Counted from the first letter of the stretch, positions 39,451-48,530 are shown. The stretch: 64,000 nt of DNA from an uncultured Collinsella sp. (GCA_900541675.1 UQKU01000001.1:160190-224189), one strand, 5' to 3'. Numbers and translations are program-made. Notes: generated by a model not told the origin, from the sequence alone.

Positions 39451-39654
39451 ATGTTTTCTCCTCTTGATTAAGCGCAACGTTATGCGCATGCCTATGGTGA
39501 TTATAGTGCCAAATGATCAAATTGCTAAGGTGAGGGCTCGAATCGCAAGCCCTTCCCGGTAGTGCTCGTGGGATGAGTATCTCCTTTGCATCGCGGGTCG
39601 ATAAGCTGAGTATCGCCTGCGCACGGGACGGGCAGAAGCGGGCACGCCAAACCC

Positions 39655-39714
39655 GACACTTCTTTTCGCGCCCACAGACCGCCGCCGCCCCGCCCCTGAC
39701 ACTTCCTGATACCG
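39655..39714. repeat. intergenic repeat, family K (GACACTTCTTTTCGCGC...CTGACACTT)
   Basis: A block of about 60 bp closely resembling 54381-54439 and joined downstream to a family D fragment; the other copy is joined to family A. It looks like a modular repeat. Confidence 0.5.
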
Positions 39715-39723
39715 ACCGAAACG

Positions 39724-39752
39724 TGCCAAAATAAACCTGTCCCTTTTTGGCA
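39724..39752. repeat. family D partial copy
   Basis: TGCCAAAA...TTTTTGGCA enclosing AAACCTGTCCC. The same core as the second arm of 31889-31959. Confidence 0.5.
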
Positions 39753-39776
39753 GGTTTGCCGAGTGTGGGAGTTCGG

Positions 39777-40631
39777 ATGGATATCAAACGCAAGATCACC
39801 GAGGCGCAGGGCCTCACCCCCACCGAGCAACAGCTCGGCATCTCGGCCCTTGCCATGGGCGAGGACATCCGCGGGCTTTCCATTAAGGAATTTGCCGCAC
39901 GCACCAACGTTTCGGTCGCGAGCGTGCACCGTTTTTGCAAAAAGCTCGGCCTCGAGGGCTTTAAGGACCTCAAGGTCGAGCTCATCCGCCTGGCAACCGA
40001 GGCGGGAAACCGGCGAGACGTGGACATCAACTTTCCCTTCGACGCTACGTCCACCCCTGCGCAGGTTATGGAGCGCATGGAAGGGCTCTACCAGACCACG
40101 CTGGCCGAAACGCAGGAACTACTCGACCCCACGCAGCTTGACCACGCCGCCAAGCTCATCGCAAACGCCCGACAGGTCGACATCTACACGGGCTCGCACA
40201 ACCTCTATCCAGCAGGAATGTTCCGCGACCGTCTGCTCTCCGCCGGCAAAAGCGCAACGTGCCACGACGGCGCTGAGGCCCAGGTGCGTACGGCGCTTGC
40301 CTCGGGTCCCGACCATGCGGCAATCGCCATCTCCTACAGCGGCCTTGCCCCCAACCTCAAGGACATCTTGCCGATTCTCAGCAGCCGGCATGTCCCGGTC
40401 ATCGTCATCGGCACGCCTTATTGCGCTCGCATTCACCCTGGCTTTGCCGCCCACCTCACGGTGAGTGACCACGAGAGTATGACGCATCGCATCACGCAGT
40501 TCGCCAGCCACATCGCCGTGCAATACGTGCTCGATTCGCTCTACAGCAGCTACTTCGCCAAAGACTACGCCCGCTGCTCCGAATTCCTGGAGCGCTCGTT
40601 TCCCTACACCCGTCTGCCCGGGCTCAAGTAG
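39777..40631 (+). CDS. RpiR/MurR-family transcriptional regulator
   Basis: 284 aa from the ATG at 39777 (GGGAG upstream). N-terminal HTH_6 domain (IKEFAARTNVSVASVHRFCKKLGLEGFKDLKVEL, about 35-70) and C-terminal SIS domain (VDIYTGSHNLYPAGMFRDRL; AIAISYSGLAPNLKDIL) that binds a sugar phosphate. Divergent from the PTS EIIA gene, so likely a sugar-phosphate-responsive regulator of PTS sugar use. Confidence 0.85.
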   Translation: MDIKRKITEAQGLTPTEQQLGISALAMGEDIRGLSIKEFAARTNVSVASVHRFCKKLGLEGFKDLKVELIRLATEAGNRRDVDINFPFDATSTPAQVMERMEGLYQTTLAETQELLDPTQLDHAAKLIANARQVDIYTGSHNLYPAGMFRDRLLSAGKSATCHDGAEAQVRTALASGPDHAAIAISYSGLAPNLKDILPILSSRHVPVIVIGTPYCARIHPGFAAHLTVSDHESMTHRITQFASHIAVQYVLDSLYSSYFAKDYARCSEFLERSFPYTRLPGLK

Positions 40632-40661
40632 CGACGAGCACGGATTTTCGGACGCTTATCT

Positions 40662-40731
40662 AACGAGCGTGGATAATCTCCCACTTTGAGCCCGCACACA
40701 GGCCAAAACCGGGAGATTATCCACGCTCGTG
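40662..40731. repeat. palindromic repeat, family C, left flank of the Fic gene
   Basis: ACGAGCGTGGATAATCTCCC and its inverted copy with the centre CCCGCACACAGGCC. Identical over nearly the full length to 42142-42210; about 30 bp before each copy are also similar (ACGAGC..GGATTTTC.GAC). Confidence 0.75.
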
Positions 40732-40826
40732 TTGAATGCTCCGTTTTCCTCTGCGCCCGAGGGACCACTCGACCACCTTGCACCAAAGCAATAACGACTT
40801 CTCGTCATTAGATTATTCAAATCGAC

Positions 40827-40862
40827 TCTAATAACTATTTTCGCCATAAACTCGTTATTAGA
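40827..40862. promoter_or_regulatory. AT-rich inverted repeat upstream of the Fic gene
   Basis: TCTAATAAC and GTTATTAGA arms separated by 18 bp; further CTAATA/TTAGA copies lie on both sides. A possible operator for the winged HTH of the Fic protein (inference). Confidence 0.45.
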
Positions 40863-40917
40863 ATTGATATGATTAGCCTAATAGCGAGTTTCCGGCACTA
40901 AAGATATGGAGGGCGCG

Positions 40918-42090
40918 ATGCAAATCGAGGAGAACGGCCAGGGAACGCTCCGCAATAATCTATCGGGGAAATTGGCTTACTATTCGTTTTTGCCAACGCC
41001 CTTGCAATCATTGAGGCAGCTAAACCTCACTGAGGAAACCTATCGCACGCTTTCCACATGCTCACGAAAGCTTGGAGAGCTTGAAGGCATGCTCTACTTT
41101 GTTCCCAACGCCGACATGTATCTGACAATGTATGTGCGCAAAGAAGCACTCCTTTCTTCGCAAATTGAGGGAACCCAGTGCACGTTTGACGACCTACTTA
41201 GTCCATCGCAAACCCAACTCCATCATAAAGATGTCGCAGATGTCGTGAATTATGTCCGTGCTGTCGACCGCGGCGTAAAACTGCTCAAAAAGATGCCCTT
41301 GTGTACGAGGCTTCTCAGGCAGGTTCATGCGGTCCTGCTGGACGGAGTGCGCGGAACGGAGAAGAATCCAGGCGAGCTGCGCTCCTCACAAAACTGGATT
41401 GGCCCTTCAGGCTGCACCATTGCAACTGCATCGTTCGTCCCTCCAAACATTGAAGATTTGAGCAACACGCTCCAGGACCTCGAACGATTTATCAATGAGC
41501 CTCAAGTCGAAATGGATCCGATCGTGCGGGCGGCGCTCGTCCATTACCAATTTGAAACTGCCCATCCATTCCTAGACGGAAACGGTCGCCTGGGCAGGCT
41601 TCTCATTACACTTATGCTCATCAATGATGGCGTTCTTCATTCTTGCTTGTTCTACCCATCGTTCCAGTTCAAGAAAAATCGAAGCGAGTACTACCGGCAA
41701 CTCGCATCCGTAAGGGAGCGAGGCACTTACGAGGAATGGATAGAGTTTTTCTGCGCCAGTCTTCTTGAGAGTGCGAAGGACTCGGTAGGGTCTTTAAAAA
41801 ACCTTGTTGACCTCCATAACCGTTCCACAGCAACCATTACCGAAAATCTCGGAAGGACTGCTGCAAACGGGCAAAGGCTGTTGGGCATTCTTGAAGAGCA
41901 CCCCATCGTCGACACCGCATTCATCGCTGCCCAACTCGATATCGGCAGGAGCACCGCGAGCTCGCTCGTCAAATCATTTGAAGAATTGGGTATCCTCCGT
42001 CCACTCGACGAGTCAAGACAGAGATACCGACAGTACGGGTATGAAGAGTATCTTTCGATACTCAGGGAAGACGCTGAACCGATTAGATAG
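40918..42090 (+). CDS. Fic family protein (AMPylase-like) with C-terminal winged HTH
   Basis: 390 aa from the ATG at 40918 (GGAGGG upstream). Class with N-terminal autoinhibition: SSQIEG at 80-85 fits the [S/T]xxxE[G/N] inhibitory helix. Catalytic HPFLDGNGRLGR at 216-227 is complete, so adenylyl transfer to Ser/Thr/Tyr of a target is expected. C-terminal HTH at about 320-370 (DTAFIAAQLDIGRSTASSLVKSFEELGIL). Base composition is clearly more AT-rich than its neighbours, and near-identical repeats lie on both sides, both signs of transfer. Confidence 0.88.
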   Translation: MQIEENGQGTLRNNLSGKLAYYSFLPTPLQSLRQLNLTEETYRTLSTCSRKLGELEGMLYFVPNADMYLTMYVRKEALLSSQIEGTQCTFDDLLSPSQTQLHHKDVADVVNYVRAVDRGVKLLKKMPLCTRLLRQVHAVLLDGVRGTEKNPGELRSSQNWIGPSGCTIATASFVPPNIEDLSNTLQDLERFINEPQVEMDPIVRAALVHYQFETAHPFLDGNGRLGRLLITLMLINDGVLHSCLFYPSFQFKKNRSEYYRQLASVRERGTYEEWIEFFCASLLESAKDSVGSLKNLVDLHNRSTATITENLGRTAANGQRLLGILEEHPIVDTAFIAAQLDIGRSTASSLVKSFEELGILRPLDESRQRYRQYGYEEYLSILREDAEPIR

Positions 42091-42141
42091 GCACCGCAGC
42101 CCAGCCAAATATAACGAGCGTGGATTTTCTGACACTAACCT

Positions 42142-42210
42142 AACGAGCGTGGATAATCTCCCACTTTGAGCCCGCACACAGGCCAAAACCGGGAGATTAT
42201 CCACGCTCAT
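42142..42210. repeat. palindromic repeat, family C, right flank of the Fic gene
   Basis: Direct-orientation copy of 40662-40731, 52 bases beyond the Fic stop codon. The two differ only at the outermost bases of the last arm. Confidence 0.75.
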
Positions 42211-42301
42211 TTTGCGGGTAGTCGTTGGGAGTGTCCCAAGGTGCCGGCAGAAAAGGAACGTCCCCAAGTGCCAACAACGGCGACGCCGATGTTATGGCAA
42301 C

Positions 42302-42447
42302 GACAGCGAAAACCCGCCAGAGCGAGCAAGGTGCCTTGAAACGAGGCGGCATTGACCTTCTGGTCATGCCGCCGCAGTTGAAAGGCAGATTGCCGCTCTG
42401 GCGGGTTTGCAGCGTCAACTGGTTACGCGGGTTGGTAAACCCGCGTA
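42302..42447. ncRNA. structured RNA-like element, copy 2
   Basis: Helices as in copy 1: P1 14 bp perfect, 42311-42324 with 42394-42407; P2 GCCTT/AAGGC; P3 a long hairpin GGCGGCA...TGCCGCC with TTCT loop; P4 TTACGCGGGTT/AACCCGCGTAA. Relative to copy 1, four P1 pairs, two P2 pairs and at least two P4 pairs have changed on both sides. It ends 5 bases from the stop codon of pyrE (42453) and so forms the pyrE 3' UTR on the minus strand. Confidence 0.7.
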
Positions 42448-42452
42448 ACTAC

Positions 42453-43136
42453 CTACTCCCGAGCTCCGTACTGCTCGTAGTAAGCGTCGATGGCGGCCTT
42501 GAGCTCGTCATCGATGACGACCTTGCCATCGATCTCGTGGTTGTAGAGGGTCTCGACGACCTCGGCCATGGAAACGATGCTCGCGACGGGGAAACCGTAC
42601 TTGGCCTCGATCTCCTTCTGCGCGGTGGTCACGCCGCCCTTGCCGACCTCCATGCGGTTGAGGGACACGATCAGGCCCTTGATTTCGACGTCGGCAGCAG
42701 CCTTAACCTTGGGATAGGTCTCGTCGATGGACTTGCCGCTGGTGGTGACGTCCTCGACCATGACCACGCGGTCGCCGTCCTGGGGCTCATAGCCCAGCAG
42801 GTTGCCCTTATCTGCACCGTGGTCCTTGGCCTCCTTGCGGTCGCAGCAGTACTTGACCTCCTTGCCGTACAGCTCGTGGTAGGCAATCGCGGTCACGACG
42901 GCCAGCGGAATACCCTTGTAGGCCGGTCCAAACAGTACATCAAAGTCGTCGCCAAAGTTATCGTGGATGGCCTGGGCGTAATACTCGCCCAGCTTCTTGA
43001 GCTGATAGCCCGTCACGTAAGCGCCGGCATTCATAAAGAACGGAGACTGACGACCGCTCTTGAGCGTAAAGCTGCCGAACTTAAGGACGTCGGACTCAAC
43101 CATAAACTTGATGAACTCTTGCTTGTAAGCCTCCAT
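42453..43136 (-). CDS. pyrE: orotate phosphoribosyltransferase
   Basis: 227 aa from the ATG at 43136 (GAGGAG upstream); longer frames are not supported. Makes orotidine monophosphate from orotate and PRPP in pyrimidine synthesis. FTLKSGRQSPFFMNAG near residue 22, the flexible-loop Lys residues in YCCDRKEAKDHG and the PRPP motif VVMVEDVTTSGKS near 130. No other pyr genes are adjacent. Confidence 0.95.
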   Translation of the reverse strand: MEAYKQEFIKFMVESDVLKFGSFTLKSGRQSPFFMNAGAYVTGYQLKKLGEYYAQAIHDNFGDDFDVLFGPAYKGIPLAVVTAIAYHELYGKEVKYCCDRKEAKDHGADKGNLLGYEPQDGDRVVMVEDVTTSGKSIDETYPKVKAAADVEIKGLIVSLNRMEVGKGGVTTAQKEIEAKYGFPVASIVSMAEVVETLYNHEIDGKVVIDDELKAAIDAYYEQYGARE

Positions 43137-43248
43137 GCGGGCTCCTCTCGTAATCGCGTACGTGCCTTCCAGTTTAGCGCAGGCAGGGCGTCGATGTGGG
43201 CGGTTCACGCCGGCCTTTATCTTTTTCGACTGCCTCGTTTGGGCCTCG

Positions 43249-43971
43249 CTACACCAGGCGCATGGCCTCCTGGACAGCACCGTAAAGGTTGGCGTCGTTG
43301 CCGAGCTCTGCCGCCTTTATCTGCGGCACAGGAATGCCGGCAAGGGTCCCTACGTAACTCGCGAGGGCCAGCGGCATCTGCGCACGCAGGGCATCGATGA
43401 GCTCGGGATGGCACGAGATGCCGCCTGCGATCACAAAGACCTCGGGGTCGAGCACGGCCTGCAGGTTGATGAGCTGTCCGTCAAAGGCGCGAGCGTAGCG
43501 GTCGAGCGCGCGCTGCACCGCCTTGTCGCCATCCGCGATCCACTCAAAGACGCGGCGGCCGTCCACCGGAGAACCCTCAGGCAGGCCCTTCTCGGCAACG
43601 GCAGCATCGCGGAGCGCACGCCAACCGCCCGAATCGGCAAAGGAGTTTCCCATGTTCGCGGCAGTCGTGACATCGTTGCGCAAGAAGCTGAACTCGCCTG
43701 CAAAGCAGTGCGCGCCGCGCAGGACCTTGCCGTCGATGACGATGCCGCCGCCGATACCCGTGCCAATAGCGAGCACCACGCCAAAACGCGTCCCGCGCAG
43801 GGCGCCAGCCGCATACTCACCGAGTGCACAGCACTTACCGTCGTTATTGACGGCAACCGGCACCCCCAGCGCCTCGCGCATGAGCTTTCCCAGTGGGCAG
43901 CCGTCCATAAACGTGAGCGCACCGCCGCGATGGATCGTTCCCGTGACGTCTCCCTCGTAGAGACCACTCGT
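43249..43971 (-). pseudogene. ROK-family sugar kinase, 5'-truncated at a family E repeat
   Basis: The C-terminal two-thirds (219 aa from the ATG at 43908, or 241 codons if read from the in-frame TAA at 43972-43974) of a ROK kinase. Present: VPVAVNNDGKCCALGEYAAGA, IGTGIGGGIVIDGKVL and the LNPEVF/IAGGI-like DPEVFVIAGGIS. Missing: the N-terminal ATP-binding DxGxTxxK segment, usually the first 80-90 residues. In-frame homologous codons (SGLYEGDVTGTIHRGGA) continue upstream of 43908 to the edge of the repeat at 43967, showing the gene was cut there. The zinc site CxCGxxGCxE is also not evident. Confidence 0.7.
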
Positions 43972-43994
43972 TTAAGTACGTCCCCAATGACTAG
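43967..43994. repeat. intergenic repeat, family E
   Basis: CTCGTTTAAGTACGTCCCC and AATGACTA, as in the unit at 195-223. It marks the 5' break point of the ROK pseudogene. Confidence 0.55.
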
Positions 43995-44114
43995 GTAAAA
44001 ATGGGCCATGTGTCCCAGTTGTGGAGACTCGTTGAGCCGTCTGGGTATCGTGAAAAGCCGCGCACTCACCCATCATCAAACGTGACACACGCTACCTGTT
44101 GATGGGAGGCAGCC

Positions 44115-44852
44115 ATGGGCTTCTTTGACAAGATGTTCGAGAAGAAAGAGTGCGCGATTTGCGGTACCGAGCTGGGACTTTTGGGGAAGACCAAGATCAA
44201 CGAAGGCTACCTGTGCAAGGAGTGCGCCGGCAAGCTCTCCCCCTACTTCCACGGCTATCGCTCCAGCACCGCGGACGATATCCGTGAGCAACTCGCCTAC
44301 CGCGAGGCCAATGCCGAACGCCTGGCCTCGTTCAACCCCACGCGCACGCTCTCTGCCGGGCGAACCAACATCATGCTCGACGAAGACGCGGGCCTGCTGA
44401 TCATCACCTCGCAGAGCCGCTGGCGCGACGCCAACCCCGACATCATCGAGTTCTCGCAGGTACTCGGCTGCGATATGGATATTGACGAGCACCGCACCGA
44501 AATCTATCGCGAGACCAAAGACGGCGAGCGCGAGAGCTACAACCCGCCGCGCTACGACCTGGATTACGACTTTAACCTGACTATTCACGTCAACACGCCG
44601 TACTTTACCGAGATCAACCTGCGCGTGAACGACTCCACCATCGATCAGCGCGGTTCCATCGAATACCGCGAGGCCAAGCGGCAGGCAACCGAAGTTCGCG
44701 ATGCGCTGGTGCAGCTGCGCCAGGAAACGCGCGACAGCGTCGTGGCCGCCAAGGCCCCCAAGACCGCGGTCACCTGCCCCTTCTGCGGTGCAACCACCAT
44801 TCCCGATGCCAGTGGGCGCTGCGAATACTGCGGCGGCGCCATCGGCGCATAG
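44115..44852 (+). CDS. DUF4428-type zinc-ribbon protein
   Basis: 245 aa. N-terminal zinc ribbon CAICGTEL...LCKECAGKL at about 13-40 (DUF4428 pattern), a central beta-rich domain (MLDEDAGLLIITSQSRW...; LTIHVNTPYFTEINLRVND) and a C-terminal second zinc ribbon CPFCGATTIPDASGRCEYCGG at about 219-240. It probably binds Zn and acts as a scaffold. First gene of a three-gene run with 24-bp and 48-bp gaps. Confidence 0.7.
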   Translation: MGFFDKMFEKKECAICGTELGLLGKTKINEGYLCKECAGKLSPYFHGYRSSTADDIREQLAYREANAERLASFNPTRTLSAGRTNIMLDEDAGLLIITSQSRWRDANPDIIEFSQVLGCDMDIDEHRTEIYRETKDGERESYNPPRYDLDYDFNLTIHVNTPYFTEINLRVNDSTIDQRGSIEYREAKRQATEVRDALVQLRQETRDSVVAAKAPKTAVTCPFCGATTIPDASGRCEYCGGAIGA

Positions 44853-44876
44853 CCTCCGGCACGGAAAGGACCGATC

Positions 44877-46199
44877 ATGGCCTTCGAGAGTGTCAACTAT
44901 CAGTGCCCCGCGTGTGGCGGCCCCCTTCACTTTGCCAGTGCCGAGCAAAAGCTCGTCTGCGACTACTGCGATTCGCGTTTTGAAGTCGAAGAAGTCGAGG
45001 CCCTCTATCGCGAGCGCCAGGACAAGGCAGATGCCAAAGCCGATGCCGCAGCCGCGGCCCCCAAGCCTGCTGTCGACGATGCCGTGCAGGAGCTAGCCCA
45101 AAACGCCGGCTACATCTGCTCGTCGTGCGGCGCCGAGCTCGTGTCCGACGGCACCGTCGCCGTTACCACCTGCCCATACTGCGGCAACTCCGCCGTGGCA
45201 CCCGGCCAGCTCTCGGGCGACTTCTCACCCGACCTGGTGATCCCGTTTAAGCTCGGGCGCGATGATGTCATGGCCGCGCTCAAGGACCACTACAAGGGCA
45301 AAATCCTGCTGCCCAAGAGCTTTGTCACCGGCAACCATATCGACGAGGTCCAAGGCGTTTACGTGCCGTTTTGGCTCTACGGTGCCCGCGTGGAGGGCGA
45401 AGTGTACTTTGATGCGACCAACGAGACCGTGACCGAGGAATCCGACCGCACCGTCACGACCACCGACCACTACGACGCCTACCGTAAGGGCAATATCTCG
45501 TTTGAGCGCGTGCCCGTCGACGGATCATCCAAGATGCCCGACGGCCACATGGATGCCATCGAGCCGTTTGACTACGACGCACTGCGCCCGTTTTCGGTCG
45601 CCTATATGCCCGGCTACATCGCCAACCGCTATGACGAGGATTGCGAAACCTGCAAGGCGCGCGCCGAGCGTCGTATGGAAGAAAGTAGAATTTCGGCCCT
45701 GCGCGAGACCGTCGTCGACGAATACGACGATGCCACGGTCGAAAGCAAGCAGCTCGACTACACCTGGGAAGACAGCGACTACGCCCTGTTCCCCGTCTGG
45801 ATGCTCTCCACCTCGTGGAACGGCAAGGGCTACCTGTTTGCCATGAACGGCCAGACCGGTCACATGGTCGGCGAGCTCCCCTGCTCCAAGCCCAAGCTCG
45901 CCATCGCCTCGGTGCTGTTCTTTGTGATCGGGTTTGTCCTTTCCCAGATCCTCTTTATGGGTGGGAATGCCTTCGATCCGGACTACCTCGCCTTTGATGT
46001 GGAGGGTATCCTCATCAACATCGTCGCGCCGCTGATCATCGTGATTATCGGAGACGTGCTACTGGTAGGCCAGCTCAAGACGGCCAACGAGGCCACCCAC
46101 GCCGATTGCTACTGTGGCGAGCTCGACCTGACCGAGAAGCACGACACCTTCAGCCACACCGAGACCACCGTTGTCATGAAGGACAACAAGGACGATTAG
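44877..46199 (+). CDS. zinc-ribbon membrane protein (TFIIB-type ribbon)
   Basis: 440 aa. Two zinc ribbons: CPACGG...CDYCDS at about 10-33 and CSSCGAEL...CPYCGNS at about 81-104. A large soluble domain follows (IPFKLGRDDVMAALKDHYKGK; YVPFWLYGARVEG; PVWMLSTSWNGKGYLFAMNGQTG) and two membrane helices at about 340-405 (LAIASVLFFVIGFVLSQILF; ILINIVAPLIIVIIGDVLLV). Such proteins are frequent beside SPFH proteins; their function is unknown. Confidence 0.7.
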   Translation: MAFESVNYQCPACGGPLHFASAEQKLVCDYCDSRFEVEEVEALYRERQDKADAKADAAAAAPKPAVDDAVQELAQNAGYICSSCGAELVSDGTVAVTTCPYCGNSAVAPGQLSGDFSPDLVIPFKLGRDDVMAALKDHYKGKILLPKSFVTGNHIDEVQGVYVPFWLYGARVEGEVYFDATNETVTEESDRTVTTTDHYDAYRKGNISFERVPVDGSSKMPDGHMDAIEPFDYDALRPFSVAYMPGYIANRYDEDCETCKARAERRMEESRISALRETVVDEYDDATVESKQLDYTWEDSDYALFPVWMLSTSWNGKGYLFAMNGQTGHMVGELPCSKPKLAIASVLFFVIGFVLSQILFMGGNAFDPDYLAFDVEGILINIVAPLIIVIIGDVLLVGQLKTANEATHADCYCGELDLTEKHDTFSHTETTVVMKDNKDD

Positions 46200-46247
46200 C
46201 CATTCTGACCAATACCACCCGGCCTTTGACGAGAAAGGAAGATCACC

Positions 46248-47489
46248 ATGGGACTCTTGAAAGCTGGATTGGGAGCCGCCGGCGGCGTCATGGCCGACCA
46301 GTGGAAGGAATTTATCTATTGCGAATCGATGCCCGCTGACGTCTTAGCCTGCAAGGGCAGCAAGCGCACCGGCGGCCGCAGCTCCAACACGCGCGGCGAG
46401 GACAACGTCATCTCCAACGGTTCAGTCATCGCCGTTAACGATGGCCAGGGCATGCTCGTGGTGCAAAACGGCAAGATTATCGAGGTCGCGCTGGAGCCCG
46501 GCGAGTTTGTCTTTGACACCGGCAGCGAGCCGAGCGTCTTTAGCGGCAACCTGGGCGACTCCATCAAGGAGACGTTCGCCAATATCGGCAGCCGCTTTAC
46601 CTTTGGCGGCGACGCGGGCAAAGACCAGCGTGTCTACTTCATCAACACCAAGGAGATCATCGGCAACAAGTACGGCACCGCCTCGCCTGTGCCCTTCCGC
46701 GTGGTCGATAACAACATTGGCCTGGATGTCGACATCTCCGTTCGCTGCAACGGCGAGTATTCGTACCGCATCACCAACCCGCTGCTGTTCTACACCAACG
46801 TATGCGGCAACGTGACCGACAGCTACACGCGCGACCAGATCGACAGCCAGCTCAAATCCGAGCTGCTCACCGCCCTGCAGCCCGCCTTTGCCAAGATCTC
46901 GGAGATGGGCATTCGCTACAGCGCCATCCCCGGCCACACCACCGAGCTCGCCCGCGCGCTCAACGAGGTCCTCTCCGCCGACTGGCGCGACCTGCGCGGC
47001 GTCGAGATCGTGAGCTTTGGCGTCAACTCCATCGCCGCCTCGCAAGAAGACGAGCAGATGATCAAGGACCTGCAGAAGGCCGCGGTCATGCGCGATCCCA
47101 CCATGGCAGCAGCCAACATCGCCAGCGCCCAGAGCGACGCGATGCGCGCGGCAGCGGCCAACCCCAACGGCGCGATGGCAGGCTTTATGGGCATGGGCAT
47201 GGCAGGTGGCATGGGCGGCATGAACGCCAGCCAGCTCTTTGCCGCAGGCCAGGCACAGCAGCAGGCTGCCCCGCAGCCGGCTCCGGCTCCCGCACCCGCC
47301 CCGGCACCCGCTGCCGCACCTGCGGCCGGCGCATGGACCTGCAGCTGCGGCGCCACCAACACCGGCAAGTTCTGCTCCGAGTGCGGCAGTCCCGCACCCG
47401 CCCCGGCGCCGGCCAAGTGGTTCTGCCCCAACTGCGGTAGCGAAAACGGCGGCAAGTTCTGCAGCAACTGCGGAACGCCTAGGCCCTAA
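46248..47489 (+). CDS. SPFH-domain protein with C-terminal zinc ribbons (YdjI/virion-core-like)
   Basis: 413 aa. SPFH core at about 20-270 (EFIYCESMPADVLACKG; PGEFVFDTGSEPSVF; DQRVYFINTKEIIGNKYGT; QIDSQLKSELLTALQPAFAKISEMGI), a Gly/Met- then Pro/Ala-rich linker at about 300-360, and two short zinc ribbons CSCGATNTGKFCSECG and CPNCGSENGGKFCSNCG at the end. SPFH proteins form membrane-associated rings. It is the third member of the zinc-ribbon run. Confidence 0.78.
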   Translation: MGLLKAGLGAAGGVMADQWKEFIYCESMPADVLACKGSKRTGGRSSNTRGEDNVISNGSVIAVNDGQGMLVVQNGKIIEVALEPGEFVFDTGSEPSVFSGNLGDSIKETFANIGSRFTFGGDAGKDQRVYFINTKEIIGNKYGTASPVPFRVVDNNIGLDVDISVRCNGEYSYRITNPLLFYTNVCGNVTDSYTRDQIDSQLKSELLTALQPAFAKISEMGIRYSAIPGHTTELARALNEVLSADWRDLRGVEIVSFGVNSIAASQEDEQMIKDLQKAAVMRDPTMAAANIASAQSDAMRAAAANPNGAMAGFMGMGMAGGMGGMNASQLFAAGQAQQQAAPQPAPAPAPAPAPAAAPAAGAWTCSCGATNTGKFCSECGSPAPAPAPAKWFCPNCGSENGGKFCSNCGTPRP

Positions 47490-47569
47490 CCCCTTTATCT
47501 GGTAATTGGCGGGGGGTCCGCCACTCCCGCATTTGCTTCTATGGGCTTTCACACAAGAAGGAGGACACC

Positions 47570-48412
47570 ATGAAGACAACGTTCAAAAAGTCCGTACTCG
47601 CATTTCTGACATGCGTCCTGGCGCTCGCCTTTGCCCTGACGGGCTGCAGCGGCGGCGGCAAAGACCCCAAGGCCAACTTTGTCGGCAGCTGGAAGCTCTC
47701 GGGTGGAACCACGGAGGGCGAAGAGCTGACCGATGAGTATATGGATATGTTCGAGGAATGGGGCATCAGCTGCATCTTGGTCCTGGACGAAGACGGCACG
47801 GGCAGCCTCGATTTGTTCTCCGAAGTTTCCGACCTAAAGTGGGAGGCCAAGGACGCTACCACCGCGAGTATCACCGTCGACAAGGAGACGACCGACGTGA
47901 AGCTCGAGGACGGCAAGCTTGTCCTTGAGGACGGCGAGGACAAGCTCATCTTTAGCAAGTCCGACAAGGATCTGTCCGGTACGGTAAAGAAGGATCGCGA
48001 GAACGCCGAGAAGGAAGAGGAGATCGATGAGGCCGTCGAAGACGACGATGTCCAGAGCGTCGAAATCTCCCCCGCCGTCACCGTCGCCGATGACGATCTG
48101 TGCACCATCACCATCACCGAGAAGTTCAAGGACGACTGGGGCGACATCGGCTTTGTCGTTAACATCACCAACAAGAGCGACAAGGACCTGACCTTCTACG
48201 CTCCCTCCGGCAAGACTAACGTCAACGGCACCATGAAGGAACCCTGGTTCTCGGCTCACCTGATGCCCGGCACCAACGCCACCGAGGAATTCACGTTCTC
48301 GAACGGCGAGCTTGACAGCCTTGACAGCCTGGTCAATACGACCATCGGCATCGACGCCTACCTGACTGATTCCTACGAGGACGTCGCCTCCTACAGCGCA
48401 ACCATCGCGTAA
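47570..48412 (+). CDS. lipoprotein with DUF5067-like C-terminal domain
   Basis: 280 aa. Signal peptide and lipobox LTGC at about 20-23 predict a lipoprotein. An N-terminal domain with VGSWKLSGGTTEGEE and LVLDEDGTGSLDL resembles the lipocalin-like pattern of small gut lipoproteins; a charged linker at about 130-160; C-terminal part with FKDDWGDIGFVVNITNKSDKDLTFY is an immunoglobulin-like beta pattern. It is 80 bp after the SPFH gene and may be the last gene of that unit. Confidence 0.6.
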   Translation: MKTTFKKSVLAFLTCVLALAFALTGCSGGGKDPKANFVGSWKLSGGTTEGEELTDEYMDMFEEWGISCILVLDEDGTGSLDLFSEVSDLKWEAKDATTASITVDKETTDVKLEDGKLVLEDGEDKLIFSKSDKDLSGTVKKDRENAEKEEEIDEAVEDDDVQSVEISPAVTVADDDLCTITITEKFKDDWGDIGFVVNITNKSDKDLTFYAPSGKTNVNGTMKEPWFSAHLMPGTNATEEFTFSNGELDSLDSLVNTTIGIDAYLTDSYEDVASYSATIA

Positions 48413-48465
48413 CGGCAGACACCGATAGCCGCGGATTGGCGGACACATCCGCGCACATGTCAGGC

Positions 48466-48502
48466 GGGGCCGCAGGAAATGATCCTGCGGCCCCGTCGCT
48501 TT
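48466..48502 (+). terminator. terminator after the SPFH/lipoprotein unit
   Basis: GGGGCCGCAGGA pairs with TCCTGCGGCCCC around AATGA, then GTCGCTTT. The stem is strong and the U-tract weak. Confidence 0.6.
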
Positions 48503-48530
48503 GCGCCGGTAACACTCCGCCCACACAAAC

